Shown in pieces: positions 33,940 to 45,407 of a stretch of 64,000 nucleotides of DNA. This stretch comes from Macquaria australasica. Lineage: Eukaryota > Chordata > Actinopteri > Centrarchiformes > Percichthyidae. The first letter of the stretch is position 1; every line of letters starts with the position of its first letter. The notes beneath the pieces are model-generated. The model saw only the letters and a program-made list of their open reading frames with translations. It made no database searches and was not told the DNA's origin. The translations under genes were made by a program, and so were the position numbers. The stretch covers positions 1 through 64,000 of the forward strand of contig SEMN01000894.1 in assembly GCA_005408345.1 (NCBI GenBank). Direction: 5' to 3'.

Positions 33940-34006
33940 GTTGCCATGGTTCAGCAGTGATGCCTGTCTGTTGCCATGGTTACTGAGCTCAGAGAGGGAA
34001 ATGAAA
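33940..34006. promoter_or_regulatory. Paired RFX X-box-like motifs plus ETS-IRF motif upstream of V4
   Basis: GTTGCCATGGTTCA (33940-33953) and GTTGCCATGGTTAC (33970-33983) match the palindromic RFX X-box and are 30 bp apart. GGAAATGAAA (33997-34006) fits the ETS-IRF composite pattern. The cluster is conserved at 59295-59361. A distal enhancer is possible; this is inference. Confidence 0.4.
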
Positions 34007-34014
34007 CGTTTAAG

Positions 34015-36766
34015 ACCAGTTTCATCCAATCTGAGGAAGACCAACAGAACTAGTAGCCTCCTCTGCTGCAGCCAACAGGATGGAGTTTAGTTCACCTCAT
34101 ATAAACTTTATTAATCTCTCTGCAGTGGGTCGAGTCACCCCATTAGTCAGGTATATTTAATAATCACGCTGACACTGTTAACTTTTTCAGATAATAAAGA
34201 TGATTTTCTTCAATTCAAAAATGTTTCAGGGTATTTTATTATTTAAACAGCAGTCTTACTCTATTTAACATCTAAAACTACTGCCAGAGTATGTTGAGGG
34301 TCATTTTCTGTTAGTTGTACTTTTATTAAAAATGCCTGGGATCAAATAACTCCATGAGTCTTCATGTTGCAGTGGTATAATAAAGCAGGTAGGATTAATG
34401 TGAGCAAGAAGAAGTGAAGTTCATGCTGAAATTACCTTTAAAATTCTACAACCGTCTGAACGTAGTTTAAAGCCTTAGAAAAAGAAAATATATCATCAGC
34501 ATAAAGGGATACAATATTAAAGGGGACATATTATGGTCATTTTCAGGTTCATAATTCTACTGGGGGGTTCTACTGGAATAGTTTTACATGCCTTAATGTT
34601 CAAAAAAGACATTATTTTTCTCATACTGACAATTGCTGTAGCACCTCTTTTCACCCTCTGTCTGAAACGCTTGTACGTTTGTCTCTACAGGTACATTTGT
34701 GAGAAGTGACCTACAAAGGCCAATGGAGTGGAAACATTTGTTGTGAAGAGAGACCATGTACATGTAGCACTGCATGTACACACTTACAGTAAGCCTACTT
34801 ATCAGGGTGTGGAGGTGGAAAGTAGCCTACGATATTTAACAATAGAAGATGTGAAATATTAAAGTAATCATTTATGGTGAAGACACCTGATAAATGTAAG
34901 AAAGTAATCAATTAGAATAGTGATGAATAGTGATTACTGTAGCAACTGTCCAAAGTAAGTTGCTTATGTATTTGAAAAACTCTGAGGACTGTACTGTTCA
35001 TGTTTCAGAGCAACTTGGATCTTTTTCTAGTTTTTACTTGTCAGTTGTCAGACAATTATTGCCATATTTATGCTTTAACATGTTTGATACCCTTTGAAAA
35101 TACTGTAGAGAATATTGTATAATATATATTTTGATCTGTCGACACCGTAATAAAGTCTTGTGCTTGTGTATTTCTTTACTATGACCTGTAGTAAAGAATT
35201 ACTAGCAAATCTTTCACATTTTCATAGTCAGCATATTAAATTAACCATTTTTAACCCTTCTACATGGATGACATCAAATCAGGTTTTCACATCACCCATT
35301 TAAACACTGTAACAGCATGAAAGAACATTTTACTACTAAATTTAAAAATGACCAAAATCCTCCATTAAAATAAAGCACTTTATTCATAGCCATTGAAATG
35401 GAAATATACCTTGTGTATACTGTATATAATGCACAACGTAGCAAAGCCATCATTGTTATGTAAACTGTCCAGATGATGTCCTCCATCAGGGTAAAGGGTT
35501 TCTTGTATACTGAAGTTGTGTCAGCTGGTCATGGAGCTCTCAGGTCACCGTGGTCATCCTGACGCGTCTTGATACCGAGACTTTCCTGATGCTGCTGGCC
35601 GCTGTGTCGTCTTCAGGCCGTCGCTTGACTGAAGCATGACAACTACCCAGCAATAACTTCCTCCTCTGATTTCTCATACTGTGAGGAGAGTGTGGTGGGT
35701 CCAGGAACACCTCATCAAACACGAGCATCATCAGGTCATTCAGATGATCTGTAAAACAAAGCAGAGTCACAGTTACTTGTACATTATACTGTCAAGTTTT
35801 ATCAGGGCCAACAATATCCAACTGCAGATGCATTTGGTCTTGAATGAAGGAGAAGCATGTATTTAACAGGGTGTGTGGTGATCACAGTGCTAATGTCATG
35901 GTGATTACATTTCTTACATTGTCATATTCTCAGTAATTGTACCTACCATGCTCTTTATGTAGAACACTGTGGAAGGCCTCAGTGGTGATGGCTCAGCCTC
36001 TCCACATCACTGAAAGGCCCGTGGAGCTGCATAGGGAACAGTGGATGTGCCAACCAAGGTCTTTGCAGGACACAGTAGCCTGGACAGCTGTAACACAATT
36101 ACATTGTTTTCATGAAACCCAAGCAATATGACATAAGAACAATACATAGCAATATTACATTATAAGTACAACTACTAAAGGCTGCAACAGCTCAGTGTTA
36201 AACGTTATTCAAAGCAGTCAGAATATATCAGGCTACAAACATTTACCTAGTGAGACTCTGTTGATTGTAATGTAATGTGAGACTACATGAACGCAACAGG
36301 AGAGACCGAGGTCTCTGCTCAGTCTAATGAAAGATAAGTAATGGGACAGAAAAACAAGTAATTACAACCAACTGCAAAAAACCAAAAACATTGACACCAT
36401 TAAAAATCATCAGGCAAATCCTGTCGTAGCTCATTACGACATAGTTTAAAAAGAAAATCATCATATTGAGCCTTTCAAATATCAAATTCTTCAATAAGTC
36501 CAAAGGCAGCTAAAGACCCACCTGTTTAGATTGGATTTTGCATTTTCATTGTCTGTATTTCATGTGTGTTGCTTTTATCTTTTATTAAAAAGCATTTTTG
36601 AAGTCCTGTATAAAACTTCCTGACTTACTGACTGAAAATGCCGGGGGGTTCAATGAAAACTGCAAAACTAGTGGAAGTAAAGAAATTTCATATTTAAAAA
36701 CCCTTTTAATATGTCAGTAAATGTGTTGTTGCAGATAGAGGGGGTGAGAAAGAGTCATCTAACCAA

Positions 36767-36770
<4 letters not shown>
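34015..36770. repeat. Non-Ig spacer block, copy 2
   Basis: Collinear with 19250-22645 and 59363-62970. It keeps TTAAAGGGGACATATTATGG (34518) and the 130 bp missing from copy 1. It lacks about 270 bp equivalent to 60846-61118, including the CCAAT-box region. Confidence 0.65.
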
Positions 36771-36798
<28 letters not shown>

Positions 36799-36878
36799 CC
36801 TCAGTGAAGTGTATCAGTCTCTGCAGTAGCTTCCAGCTGCAGCAGTCAGTTCAGTTTCTGTTCAGTCTGACTGAGGGA

Positions 36879-36906
36879 GGTTTTTGTACGACGCTTTTTC
36901 ACTGTG
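36879..36906 (-). other. 12-RSS of IgL V5
   Basis: Nonamer 36879-36887, 12-bp spacer, heptamer 36900-36906. Confidence 0.9.
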
Positions 36907-37389
36907 TGAACACATGCTGACTGTTGATATAGTGATAACTCTGACAGTAGTAAACTGCTGCATCTTCAGTCTGGACTCCACTGATGGTCAGAGTGAAGTC
37001 AGAGTTTGATCCACTGCCTGTAAAACGACCTGGAATCCCTGATGCTCGCTGAGTAGCAGCGTAAATGAGCAGTTTGGGAGTTTCTCCATCTCTCTGTTGG
37101 TACCAGGCTAAATAGTGGTATGGGCTACTATAATAAACATTCTGACTGGTCCTACAGCTGATGGAGACGGAGGCTCCCAGAGCAGAGCTCACTGCTCCAG
37201 GCTGAGTCACTGTGACCTGGCCTCTGGACTCTGAGGAGACAGAGACAAAAACATAAAGCAGCGTCATGGTTTTGTCGGCTTCATTTCAGAGGGACGGATG
37301 TTCATAGAGGAGAGGAGTTTGATTCTCTGGACTTTACCTGTGAAGCAGCAGCAGAGGAGAGTCCAGATGAGGACGGAGGTCAAAGTCAT
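36907..37389 (-). CDS. IgL V5, intact, mosaic of other V genes (leader 37338-37389, V exon 36907-37230)
   Basis: SVSISC subgroup. CDR1 YYSSPYHY equals that of V4, CDR2 AATQRAS equals that of V2 and V8, and CDR3 QSYHYINSQHVF equals that of V1. FR3 starts GIPGRF rather than GIPDRF, as in V8 and V11. No stops. The module pattern is best explained by gene conversion between V copies. It lies next to cassette 2. Confidence 0.92.
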
Positions 37390-37469
37390 GTTTTTGATGA
37401 GGAGGATTTCTGTGGCTTCTGTTGTGATGAAGGACAGCTGTCAGTCATCCAGTGTTCAACTCTCAGGAC

Positions 37470-37515
37470 TATAAACTCTCCCAGAGCACTGGAGCATGGT
37501 GCTGCTGATGCAAAG
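37470..37515 (-). promoter_or_regulatory. V5 promoter
   Basis: TTTATA 37470-37475 and CTTTGCAT 37508-37515 on the minus strand. Confidence 0.6.
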
Positions 37516-37884
37516 TGGCTCTCTATGGAAATGCTCTGACTGACTCCAACAGGGACTTGGATTACTCTGATGATGCTGTTCATCAATGGATCAATAAATA
37601 TATTTAGTCATTTTTAAAAACCTATTTTACATGACTTTGTCTTTATGCTTCTTGAAAATTTTTCTTTTAAATTATCTTCTGACTTATTTAAATTTATTGG
37701 CAAAGAAAATTGAGCATAGATTTTGATTTTAAATGAATATATCAAATAAAAACATGCATTCTGTAAATCTGTGACACTGTTATTTTCACATTTCATATCA
37801 GTTGACAAAATTTTACAATCAGAGACTAATTTTGGTGAGTTTGTTTGTGTCAAAGTCAGAGAGCCGTGTCTCTCTACAGTGAGA

Positions 37885-37923
37885 GGTTTTTGTACGGCGG
37901 CTCAATGAGTTTGTATCACTGTG
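37885..37923 (+). other. 23-RSS of J1, cassette 2
   Basis: Nonamer 37885-37893, 23-bp spacer, heptamer 37917-37923. Confidence 0.92.
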
Positions 37924-37961
37924 GTGGACTTTTGGTGGAGGAACCAGACTGGATGTTGGAA
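37924..37961 (+). CDS. IgL J1, cassette 2
   Basis: 38 nt encoding WTFGGGTRLDVG, donor A/GTAAGT; same protein as J1 of cassette 1. Confidence 0.93.
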
Positions 37962-38264
37962 GTAAGTTAAACCATTAAAAGTTTTATTATTTCAGGAGCT
38001 ATTTTTATTTTCTTTATATTCAGCAGTCTAAGAAAAATAGTTGCTTTTCCATTTTCATGTTTACGTTTTTCCACGAATATTTTGAACTAAGAGACAAAGT
38101 TCACTTCAATAATAGAAATTCAAAAACTTATTATAATAAATATAAAACATGAATCCCCAGGATAAATCCTGATTTCCAACTTTAAAGGTAAAGTTGAATC
38201 TTGAGGGCTTGTAGGTTTAGTTCAGTCTGACAAAGTCAGAGAGCCGTGTCTCTCTACAGTGAGA

Positions 38265-38303
38265 GGTTTTTGTACGGCGGCTCAATGAGTTTGTATCACT
38301 GTG
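38265..38303 (+). other. 23-RSS of J2, cassette 2
   Basis: Nonamer 38265-38273, 23-bp spacer, heptamer 38297-38303. Confidence 0.92.
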
Positions 38304-38341
38304 GTACACGTTCGGTGGAGGAACCAGACTGGATGTTGGAA
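38304..38341 (+). CDS. IgL J2, cassette 2
   Basis: 38 nt encoding YTFGGGTRLDVG, donor A/GTAAGT. The first residue is Tyr where cassettes 1 and 3 have Asn. Confidence 0.92.
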
Positions 38342-39012
38342 GTAAGTTTCTGCACAAATACTAAAAACAATATTGTAAAGTAATGTTTTAAATTCAGTTT
38401 TTTGTTGTTTGGGGCAGATAAATATATGTTGTTTTAATTCTAACACTTTAGTCTTCATGTTTTTATTTCTCCTCCTTTATCATGGAGGCTAACTCAGAGC
38501 AGCTTCACTAAACTTTTCTTTACACATTTCTGTCATACTAAAATTTAATCAGCTTGACGTGTAGAAAACATGAAACTTTACTTTGAATGTTTGCTAAGAC
38601 TAGTTTTAATTTTCCACCACAAAAATAATTTCTGTTACTATGAATTAAAATTTACTTTGTTCATGTAGAATTGAACAGAGTGAAGATAAAACCGTGTCTC
38701 AGAAAATATGCAAAATCTCTGATCTTTTTATTGTCATTTATTGTTTCAAATTATGTTTGAAATTTTTTAAACAGTTTACTGTAAGATGATCGAAATCTAC
38801 ATGAAGAACATTTGATTGTCGTCAGTTCTTTTTCTGTATTTGTTTATGTTTCCACTAAATACTTTAAACTAATGTATAGCTTCGTTTTTGCAGGGATAGT
38901 TTTAAAGTTCAGCCAAATCTGCTCCTTTTCTTTCCAGTGTGGTTTGATATATTTCAGGTCGTTCTGTTTGATGATTCTCTCTGTGCTGATGTGCATGAGA
39001 GGCTTCTTAAAG

Positions 39013-39022
39013 GGAAGTGAAA
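39013..39022 (+). promoter_or_regulatory. ETS-IRF composite-like motif in J-C intron 2
   Basis: GGAAGTGAAA at the same place as in intron 1, about 157 bp before the C exon. Confidence 0.45.
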
Positions 39023-39178
39023 CAATGTGTGAGTGAGTGACTGGTGGAGCAGAAAAACCATCTGACAGAAACTCCTTAAGGAGAAAATCAACTCTCACAC
39101 AGTAAAGGTGTCCAAGTGTCTGGTGGTTGATTGACAGCTGTGTGGTCCCTGTCCTCTAAGCTGATTGGTGTCTCCTAG

Positions 39179-39516
39179 GTGATGTCCGTCCCACCCTGAC
39201 GGTGCTGCCCCCCTCCAGAGAGGAGCTGCAGCAGGGGAAGGCCACGCTCATGTGCCTGGCCAACAAGGGCTTCCCCTCAGACTGGAGTCTGGCCTGGAAG
39301 GTGGACGGCAGCAGCAGCAGCAGCAGCAGCATCAGCTGGGAGGAGAGCAGGAGCCCCGGGGTGCTGGAGAAGGACGGCCGCTACAGCTGGAGCAGCACCC
39401 TGAGGCTCCCTGCAGACCAGTGGGGGAAGGTGGGCTCTGTGACCTGTGAGGCCACCCAGGGCTCCCAGACTCCGCTCTCAGAGACACTGAGGAGAGACCA
39501 GTGTCCCCAGTCCTGA
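39179..39516 (+). CDS. IgL constant exon C2
   Basis: Complete CL domain with acceptor TCCTAG/GTGATG. It starts SDVRPTLTVLPPSREELQ, has the conserved Phe (CLANKGFPSDW), the seven-Ser run, both intradomain cysteines and C-terminal DQCPQS. Its protein is identical to that of C3. Stop TGA at 39514. Confidence 0.94.
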
Positions 39517-39659
39517 CCTGACTCACTGGGACTCTGCTACTGGTTTTACTCTGCTACTGCTCTCAGTCTGCACTCTCTCTGTCTGGTTCTCTCTTTCTCT
39601 CATGACATGTTTCAACATTAACGTGTTCTTGCTTGTTGATGGTTTCAACATTTTGAAAC

Positions 39660-39665
39660 AATAAA
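39660..39665 (+). terminator. Polyadenylation signal, cassette 2
   Basis: AATAAA 144 nt after the stop codon. Confidence 0.7.
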
Positions 39666-40069
39666 GATTTTATCATGTATATTATCAAAGTGACATGTCT
39701 TTGGACTTCCTTTTGTTGATATATATTATACATTAGGCAACATTAGTCAGATTAATGCACAAAGTCACAACAGTAACAAGTACATTTTTTCCAAATCACT
39801 TTGTAACAATACACACGTTAAGATCATTTTAATCATAAATCATAAAGTTCTTTGTTATGACTAATGTCTACCCTTGAAGGAGATCCATGTGTTCTGTTCA
39901 TGTGATGTTAACTCATACCTAGAAATTATTCTGAAGATCTGAATTAAAAAATAAAAAACAATAATGAAGATTTTCAGGATTAAAAATTAAAAGGAGGGTA
40001 TCATCTGCATAAAGTGATATAACATGAATCCAAATCATTTTACACTAAATCATTTTTAAATGAGACAGT

Positions 40070-40845
40070 TTAAAGGTTGGGTAGGCAGTTGTCTTTTGGC
40101 GCCATTGGGCAAAAATGCCATATTAACCATGCAGCATATTGTAATACACGTGGTCTGAGAGCAGACCTCTATTTCAGCCCCCTTCTTGCCAAAAATCTAT
40201 CCTGTGACGGGAGACTTTAGCCTATCACAGGTTATTTCAGAGAGACGGTGTGTTCGTATTGGCTAAGCTACAAGAGCAGATGTGTATACGCGTCCCTTCA
40301 GATGCTGAAAACCTGATTCAGTGGAGGAAAATCCTGCCGAGAATCCTGAAACTTGTGATAAATGTCCAACAACTCCATTGCCTACAGCGGTGTGTAGTAC
40401 AACACAACACGTCCCGGTTCCACACGGAGCTTCAGGCTCATTCCGTTCAATGTCATGGCGCTCATAACGACGAGTGGCAAACAGGCATGATGACAAACAG
40501 TGGGAAATAACTGTTGACGGGGGACAGTGGTGTGTGTGTGGTGTACTAGCCTCTCTTCCTGCTGCTGGACGGCGTTGCAGCTGCCTCTGAAGCCTGGGGC
40601 GCTCTGCTCTGCAGCCGCGAGGCGCTGGAGGGCCGTCTTTGAGAAAACAAGTCAGGGCGGGAGGGACCGCGGTCTCGGTGAGGCTCACGCCGTGGAGAGT
40701 GGGCCCTACGAGAAATATAGTTTCACTGGGGAACCGACTCCTTCTGCTGCCGGTTGAAGTTGAGGGTTTGGTGGGAGGGGCTTAGCGGAGTGATACGAGG
40801 CAGCAGAGAGAGAGGCGGAAGGTTTTGCCTCCCCCAGCCTGAACT
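40070..40845. mobile_element. Transposon-like insertion absent from the paralogous site at 31317
   Basis: It begins AAAGGTTGGGTAGGCAG and ends TGCCTCCCCCAGCCTG. The ends are weakly inverted (GGGTAGGCA against GGGGGAGGCA). The flanks GACAGTTTA / AACTTCACC are contiguous near cassette 1, so this is an insertion. A truncated version lies after cassette 3 (about 53660-53880). Its right part matches 6545-6765. Class unknown; a non-autonomous DNA element is likely. A TTA/TGA target repeat is possible but imperfect. Confidence 0.65.
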
Positions 40846-40849
40846 TCAC

Positions 40850-41715
40850 CACAAGACTCTATACAAGCAGCAACACTGATATTGTATGAAAAACAATAAA
40901 GACTTATTCATCAAATCAGTTGTGTCCGTGCATATTAAAACCGATAACTGCTGTCAGTGGATCCACTTAATCCTAAGAGACTGAGTTTGTCTCAGGTTCA
41001 AATCGCCAAAGTTGATGCTTGACATTAAAAAACATTTCACCACAAGATTCATTCAGTAGCTGTTCTGGAGCTTTAGATCAAATTACATGATCTTCCTCAG
41101 CAGATGGAGTTCACCCAGTTGTCGTGGAATATTTAATCTTTTAAGACAACATAGACAGAAAGTACCAAAAATGCTCAAAGGGATGGGAATTTGAAAATCT
41201 ACATTTCAATGACAACTGGTTGACTGGATCTACTGAGGAAGATCATGTGATACGATTGAAAGCTCCACAACAAACATTGGATGGACGTTGTGCAGAGATT
41301 GTTTTGCTATTTCAGAGGTCAAGAATTAACTTTTAATATCAATGATTTTGTTGAGTTTTTGTGTTGCATGTAAGAGAAAATGGTTTTTCATTTGCTTTAT
41401 ATAGATGCAGTTATAGTTATATATATGTAGCTCTAATTATATCAAGTAGGTCACTTACGTATATTGTTATCATTCTAGTTGGTGTTTATCTTTTATTTCG
41501 ATGAGGTAAGTTTATATATTTAAAAAAATGTTTTCTGATATAGCTAACTGGATATAGTTGAAATATCTGTGATCCAGTATGAAGCTGAGGTCAAAGGTCA
41601 TGACCACGTTTTTCTTAATGACTGTTTAAGGTCGGCTCCTTTCTCTCCATTTGCAAATCAGATAAGAACATGGGATTATAATGCGATGTAAATGGATGGT
41701 GAGAAGCTGTGATGG
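40850..41715. other. Spacer between cassette 2 and V6
   Basis: Non-coding DNA paralogous to parts of 27180-27800, 31680-32300 and 54260-54950. Confidence 0.5.
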
Positions 41716-41718
41716 AGC

Positions 41719-42041
41719 TGTGACGGCCCTCCTGCTTTAGCAGGGCCTGCTGTGGGGGGTCGGGGGGGGCGTGTCTGTTGTTTTGCAGGTCCCTGGAAGG
41801 CGAAGTCCATTAGCCATTAGCGCAACAGGGAGCACCTGGCCAGTCTCCCAGGAGTATTTAAGACCTGGCTGTCTCAGTTTGGTTCTTCTTCTTCTTCTCC
41901 CATCTCCCATCCACCAGCACCATGCTGTTGTTTGGTTTGTTTGGTTTATTGTATGTTTGAATTTAATAAACTTATACATTTTAAAGTTTAAAACCGTGTA
42001 CCTCCTGTTTCTTGTCATGGCTCACGAGCCAGGTCATGACA
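41719..42041 (+). mobile_element. Solo-LTR-like insertion
   Basis: About 323 bp starting TGTGACGG and ending CATGACA (TG...CA ends). It has a TATA-like TATTTAAG near 41855 and AATAAA near 41966, in the order expected of an LTR. Paralogous spacers lack it and read GATGGAG-AAAGTAGTTTG-ATTTCC here. No clear target-site duplication is visible; 11 bp of target seem replaced. Confidence 0.55.
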
Positions 42042-42262
42042 ATTTCCAGCAAGATAATTTTTTCTCATTGAACTTGTTTTGATACATGTTCATTGGTCGT
42101 TAAAGCAACAATGATAAGATGTTAAATCTGCTTGATTAAATTGTGTGTGTACACTATATATGCATGTGTGTGTGTGTGTGTGCCTCAGTGAAGTGTATCA
42201 GTCTCTGCAGTAGCTTCCAGCTGCAGCAGTCAGTTCAGTTTCTGTTCAGTCTGACTGAGGGA

Positions 42263-42290
42263 GGTTTTTGTACGACGCTTTTTCACTGTG
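42263..42290 (-). other. 12-RSS of IgL V6
   Basis: Nonamer 42263-42271, 12-bp spacer, heptamer 42284-42290. Confidence 0.9.
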
Positions 42291-42773
42291 TGAACACATG
42301 CTGACTGTTGATATAATGTTCACTATGACAGTAGTAAACTGCTGCATCTTCAGTCTGGACTCCACTGATGGTCAGAGTGAAGTCAGAGTTTGATCCACTG
42401 CCTGTAAAACGATCTGGAATCCCTGATGCTCGAGTGCTAGCATAGTAAATGAGGAGTTTAGGAGTTTCTCCATCTCTCTGTTGGTACCAGGCTAAAAGCT
42501 GGTAGTTGTTCCAAACATGAACGTTCTGACTGGTCTTACATGTGACTTTGACGGAGGCTCCCAGAGCAGAGCTCACTGCTCCAGGCTGAGTCACTGTGAC
42601 CTGGCCTCTGGACTCTGAGGAGACAGAGACAAAAACATAAAGCAGCGTCATGGTTTTGTCGGCTTCATTTCAGAGGGACAGATGTTCATAGAGGAGAGGA
42701 GTTTGATTCTCTGGACTTTACCTGTGAAGCAGCAGCAGAGGAGAGTCCAGATGAGGACGGAGATCAAAGTCAT
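42291..42773 (-). CDS. IgL V6, intact (leader 42722-42773, V exon 42291-42614)
   Basis: The most divergent CDR1 of the main family (HVWNNYQL) on an SVKVTCKTSQNV framework. CDR2 YASTRAS, CDR3 HSEHYINSQHVF, where His replaces Gln after the second Cys. Leader has Ile at residue 4 (MTLISVLIW). No stops. Unlike V3, V9, V10 and V11, it combines the SVKVTC framework with a long CDR1. Confidence 0.92.
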
Positions 42774-42853
42774 GTTTTTGATGAGGAGGATTTCTGTGGC
42801 TTCTGTTGTGATGAAGGACAGCTGTCAGTCATCCAGTGTTCAACTCTCAGGAC

Positions 42854-42899
42854 TATAAAGTCTCCCAAAGCACTGGAGCATGGTGCTGCTGATGCAAAG
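42854..42899 (-). promoter_or_regulatory. V6 promoter
   Basis: TTTATA 42854-42859 and CTTTGCAT 42892-42899 on the minus strand. Confidence 0.6.
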
Positions 42900-43824
42900 T
42901 GGCTCTCTATGGAAATGCTCTGACTGACTCCAACAGGGACTTGGATTACTCTGATGATGCTGTTTCCCAATGGATCAATAAATATATCACAGTAGACAAT
43001 TTTAAATGCCTATTATACATCATTTTGACTTTATACTTCTTGAAAATGTATCTTTTAAATTCTCTTCTGTCTTAATTAAATTAATTGCTAGAGAAAAACT
43101 ATTATAGATTTTATTTTAAATTAATATCTCAGATAAAAACATGCATTCTTTTTTTTGATGTTTGAGGCAGATAAATATATCTAACAGGATTCCCTTAATC
43201 CTAAGAGACTGAGTTTGTCTCAGGGTCAGATCACCAGGATTTTATAATTTTATGAAACGATTTTACAAAGAAATAAAGCTTAGTGTCCTGCTCTGTACTG
43301 AAGTGTGTTGTATTACAGTATATAGTTTGTTGAAATTATCTAATCAACAACAAGACATTCAAAGTTTTTGAGTGTAATAAAATGTCCAATATGCAAATTA
43401 TAACAACATGGATTTATTTTGTTTTGTTAAGAGCTGAAATAATTTGATCATTTTCTGCTCGGAGTTTGACAATATAAAATTTCTGTCTTTTCAAAACAAA
43501 TATTAAAAGTAAAACTTTTAACATACATTATGTATTTGGAGATAAATGTATTGTTTTATTAATTATATGTTATGATGTTACTTAGTTTATAATGTTTTAA
43601 GAGCTGAAATGATACAACTGCGTTTCTAACTTTGAGCCAACTTATATTTACGTACAAACTGCAGAAAAAATACTCCTCAAAGTATATTTAACAGAAATAT
43701 TTAAAAGGTTTTCATGCTGAAAGTGTTATTGTGGTCTACTGTAAAAAAGTATGTTAATGAAACCTCTAGTGTTTTAATTTCTTTGCAGCTGTTCATTCAG
43801 ATCAGTTCCTCTCCAGCTGAGGGA

Positions 43825-43852
43825 GGTATTTGTACGACGTTGTATCACTGTG
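43825..43852 (-). other. Degenerate 12-RSS of psiV-b
   Basis: The nonamer (plus-strand GGTATTTGT, 43825-43833) has one change in the A-run. Spacer 12 bp; heptamer 43846-43852 is canonical. Confidence 0.8.
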
Positions 43853-44420
43853 TGAACGGGAAGCTGTTACACTGTTGACAATAATAATCTCCTGCATCTT
43901 CAGTCTGGATTCCACTGATGGTCAGAGTGAAGTCAGTTCCAGATCCACTTCCACTAAAACGATCTGAAACTCCAGGCTAACGGTTTGTAGAATAATAAAC
44001 CAAGAGTTTGGGAGATTCTCCAGGTTTCTGAAGGTACCAGTTGAGGCACGTACCAACACTTGAACTGGCTTTACATCTGATAGAGACAGTCTGTCCTGGA
44101 ACAACAGACTGAGATCCAGGAGACTGAGTCAGGATTATTTGTCCTGATGAACCTGGAAAACATGAAAAAGAGGAGAAGGGTTATTGAGACAAATCCAGTT
44201 TGGAGAAAGATGATCAACATTCAAACAGAAGAGTCTCATTTCTTTAACATGGAGAAGAGATGGAAGAAGGTCAATGCTGCTTGTTTCAGTGTTTCTCCAT
44301 CACAGCAGAACATCATTGTGGTGAACCTGGTTGAATCCTGAAGCAAAGCTTTCAGAAGAGAGTCTCACCCTGAGCAAGGAGCCCCAGGGTGGCCAGCAGG
44401 AGAATCAGTGACATCAACAT
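43853..44420 (-). pseudogene. psiV-b: duplicate of psiV-a (leader 44369-44420, V exon 43853-44152)
   Basis: Same second-family V with the same TAG after CDR2, so the stop predates the 23.5/43.0 kb duplication. Leader differs at one residue near the end (LLAQ against LLVQ). Its RSS nonamer has decayed further. Octamer variant ATGCAAAC at 44515-44522. Confidence 0.88.
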
Positions 44421-44524
44421 TGTGCTGCCGGCGTGTCAGTGGCTCTGAAAGGCCTGGACAGCCACTGATCAACACTGGCCTCTTAACGGCTGGGAGCAGA
44501 GAGGCAGGACACATATGCAAACAC

Positions 44525-45265
44525 ACAGAGTCAGTGAACTGTAGCTGTCCTCAACATATCATGATGTTTCCCCTCAGAGCTGAGAGAACAGACTGTTTAA
44601 ATCATTCATGATGGGGTGAGATTGGATGGTGAAAAGCTGTGAGTGAGAGCTTAAATTAATTTCTACATCTCAATTAGAGTGGTGTTGATTGGCGTATTAA
44701 ACCAAACGAGTTTTATTTGTGAGCCATATCGGATTTTGTGGTATTTCTCTTTTGTTGCATGTAAAATGAGTGGTGTGGAGAGAAACAATGCAAAACAAGG
44801 AAGGCCCAAATCCACAGAGTCTTTAAGGCTTTGGAAAGCACAGAATTAAATCTTATTAAACATAATTACAGAAAGTGCACTCAGTGTGGGGTGACAGGTG
44901 TCATCGCTAAAATACATTTGATTCTTGGTAAGATATTAAGTTCAAATGCAAATCTTCTGCCTGACAGAGATAAGGGCAAGTGATTCCATCTTTACAGACT
45001 ACTTATTTATCTTCGGAATGGCAAAATATATTTCAATTTAACTTTGTGTTGATATATAGACTCAAATGCTTGCAGAATATTTTTCTCTGCTTCATATATT
45101 GATGAGATTATGGACTGAAAGAAGAAGAGAGAAGAGAAGAAGGTACTGTAATGTGCATAGATTGTCATCTGCAAACAAGCTGAATTTATGGCAATGTGAC
45201 TGTGAGCAGATGCTTGAAAACATTTGTGTATTTCTGAATATAAGCATCCAAGATTTTAATTTAAA
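44525..45265. other. Spacer between psiV-b and V7
   Basis: Copy of 25440-26185; no gene. Octamer ATGCAAAT near 44946. Confidence 0.45.
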
Positions 45266-45379
45266 AAATGTGTATGTGTGTGTGTGTGTGTGTGTGTGTC
45301 CTCAGTGAAGTGTATCAGTCTCTGCAGTAGCTTCCAGCTGCAGCAGTCAGTTCAGTTTCTGTTCAGTCTGACTGAGGGA

Positions 45380-45407
45380 GGTTTTTGTACGACGCTTTTT
45401 CACTGTG
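45380..45407 (-). other. 12-RSS of IgL V7
   Basis: Nonamer 45380-45388, 12-bp spacer, heptamer 45401-45407. Confidence 0.9.

Noticed and set aside
40263..40688. 141-codon minus-strand frame in the insertion after cassette 2
   Set aside because: GC-rich repeat sequence with no recognisable domain, and the frame is not kept in the truncated copy at 53660 or in the related segment at 6545.
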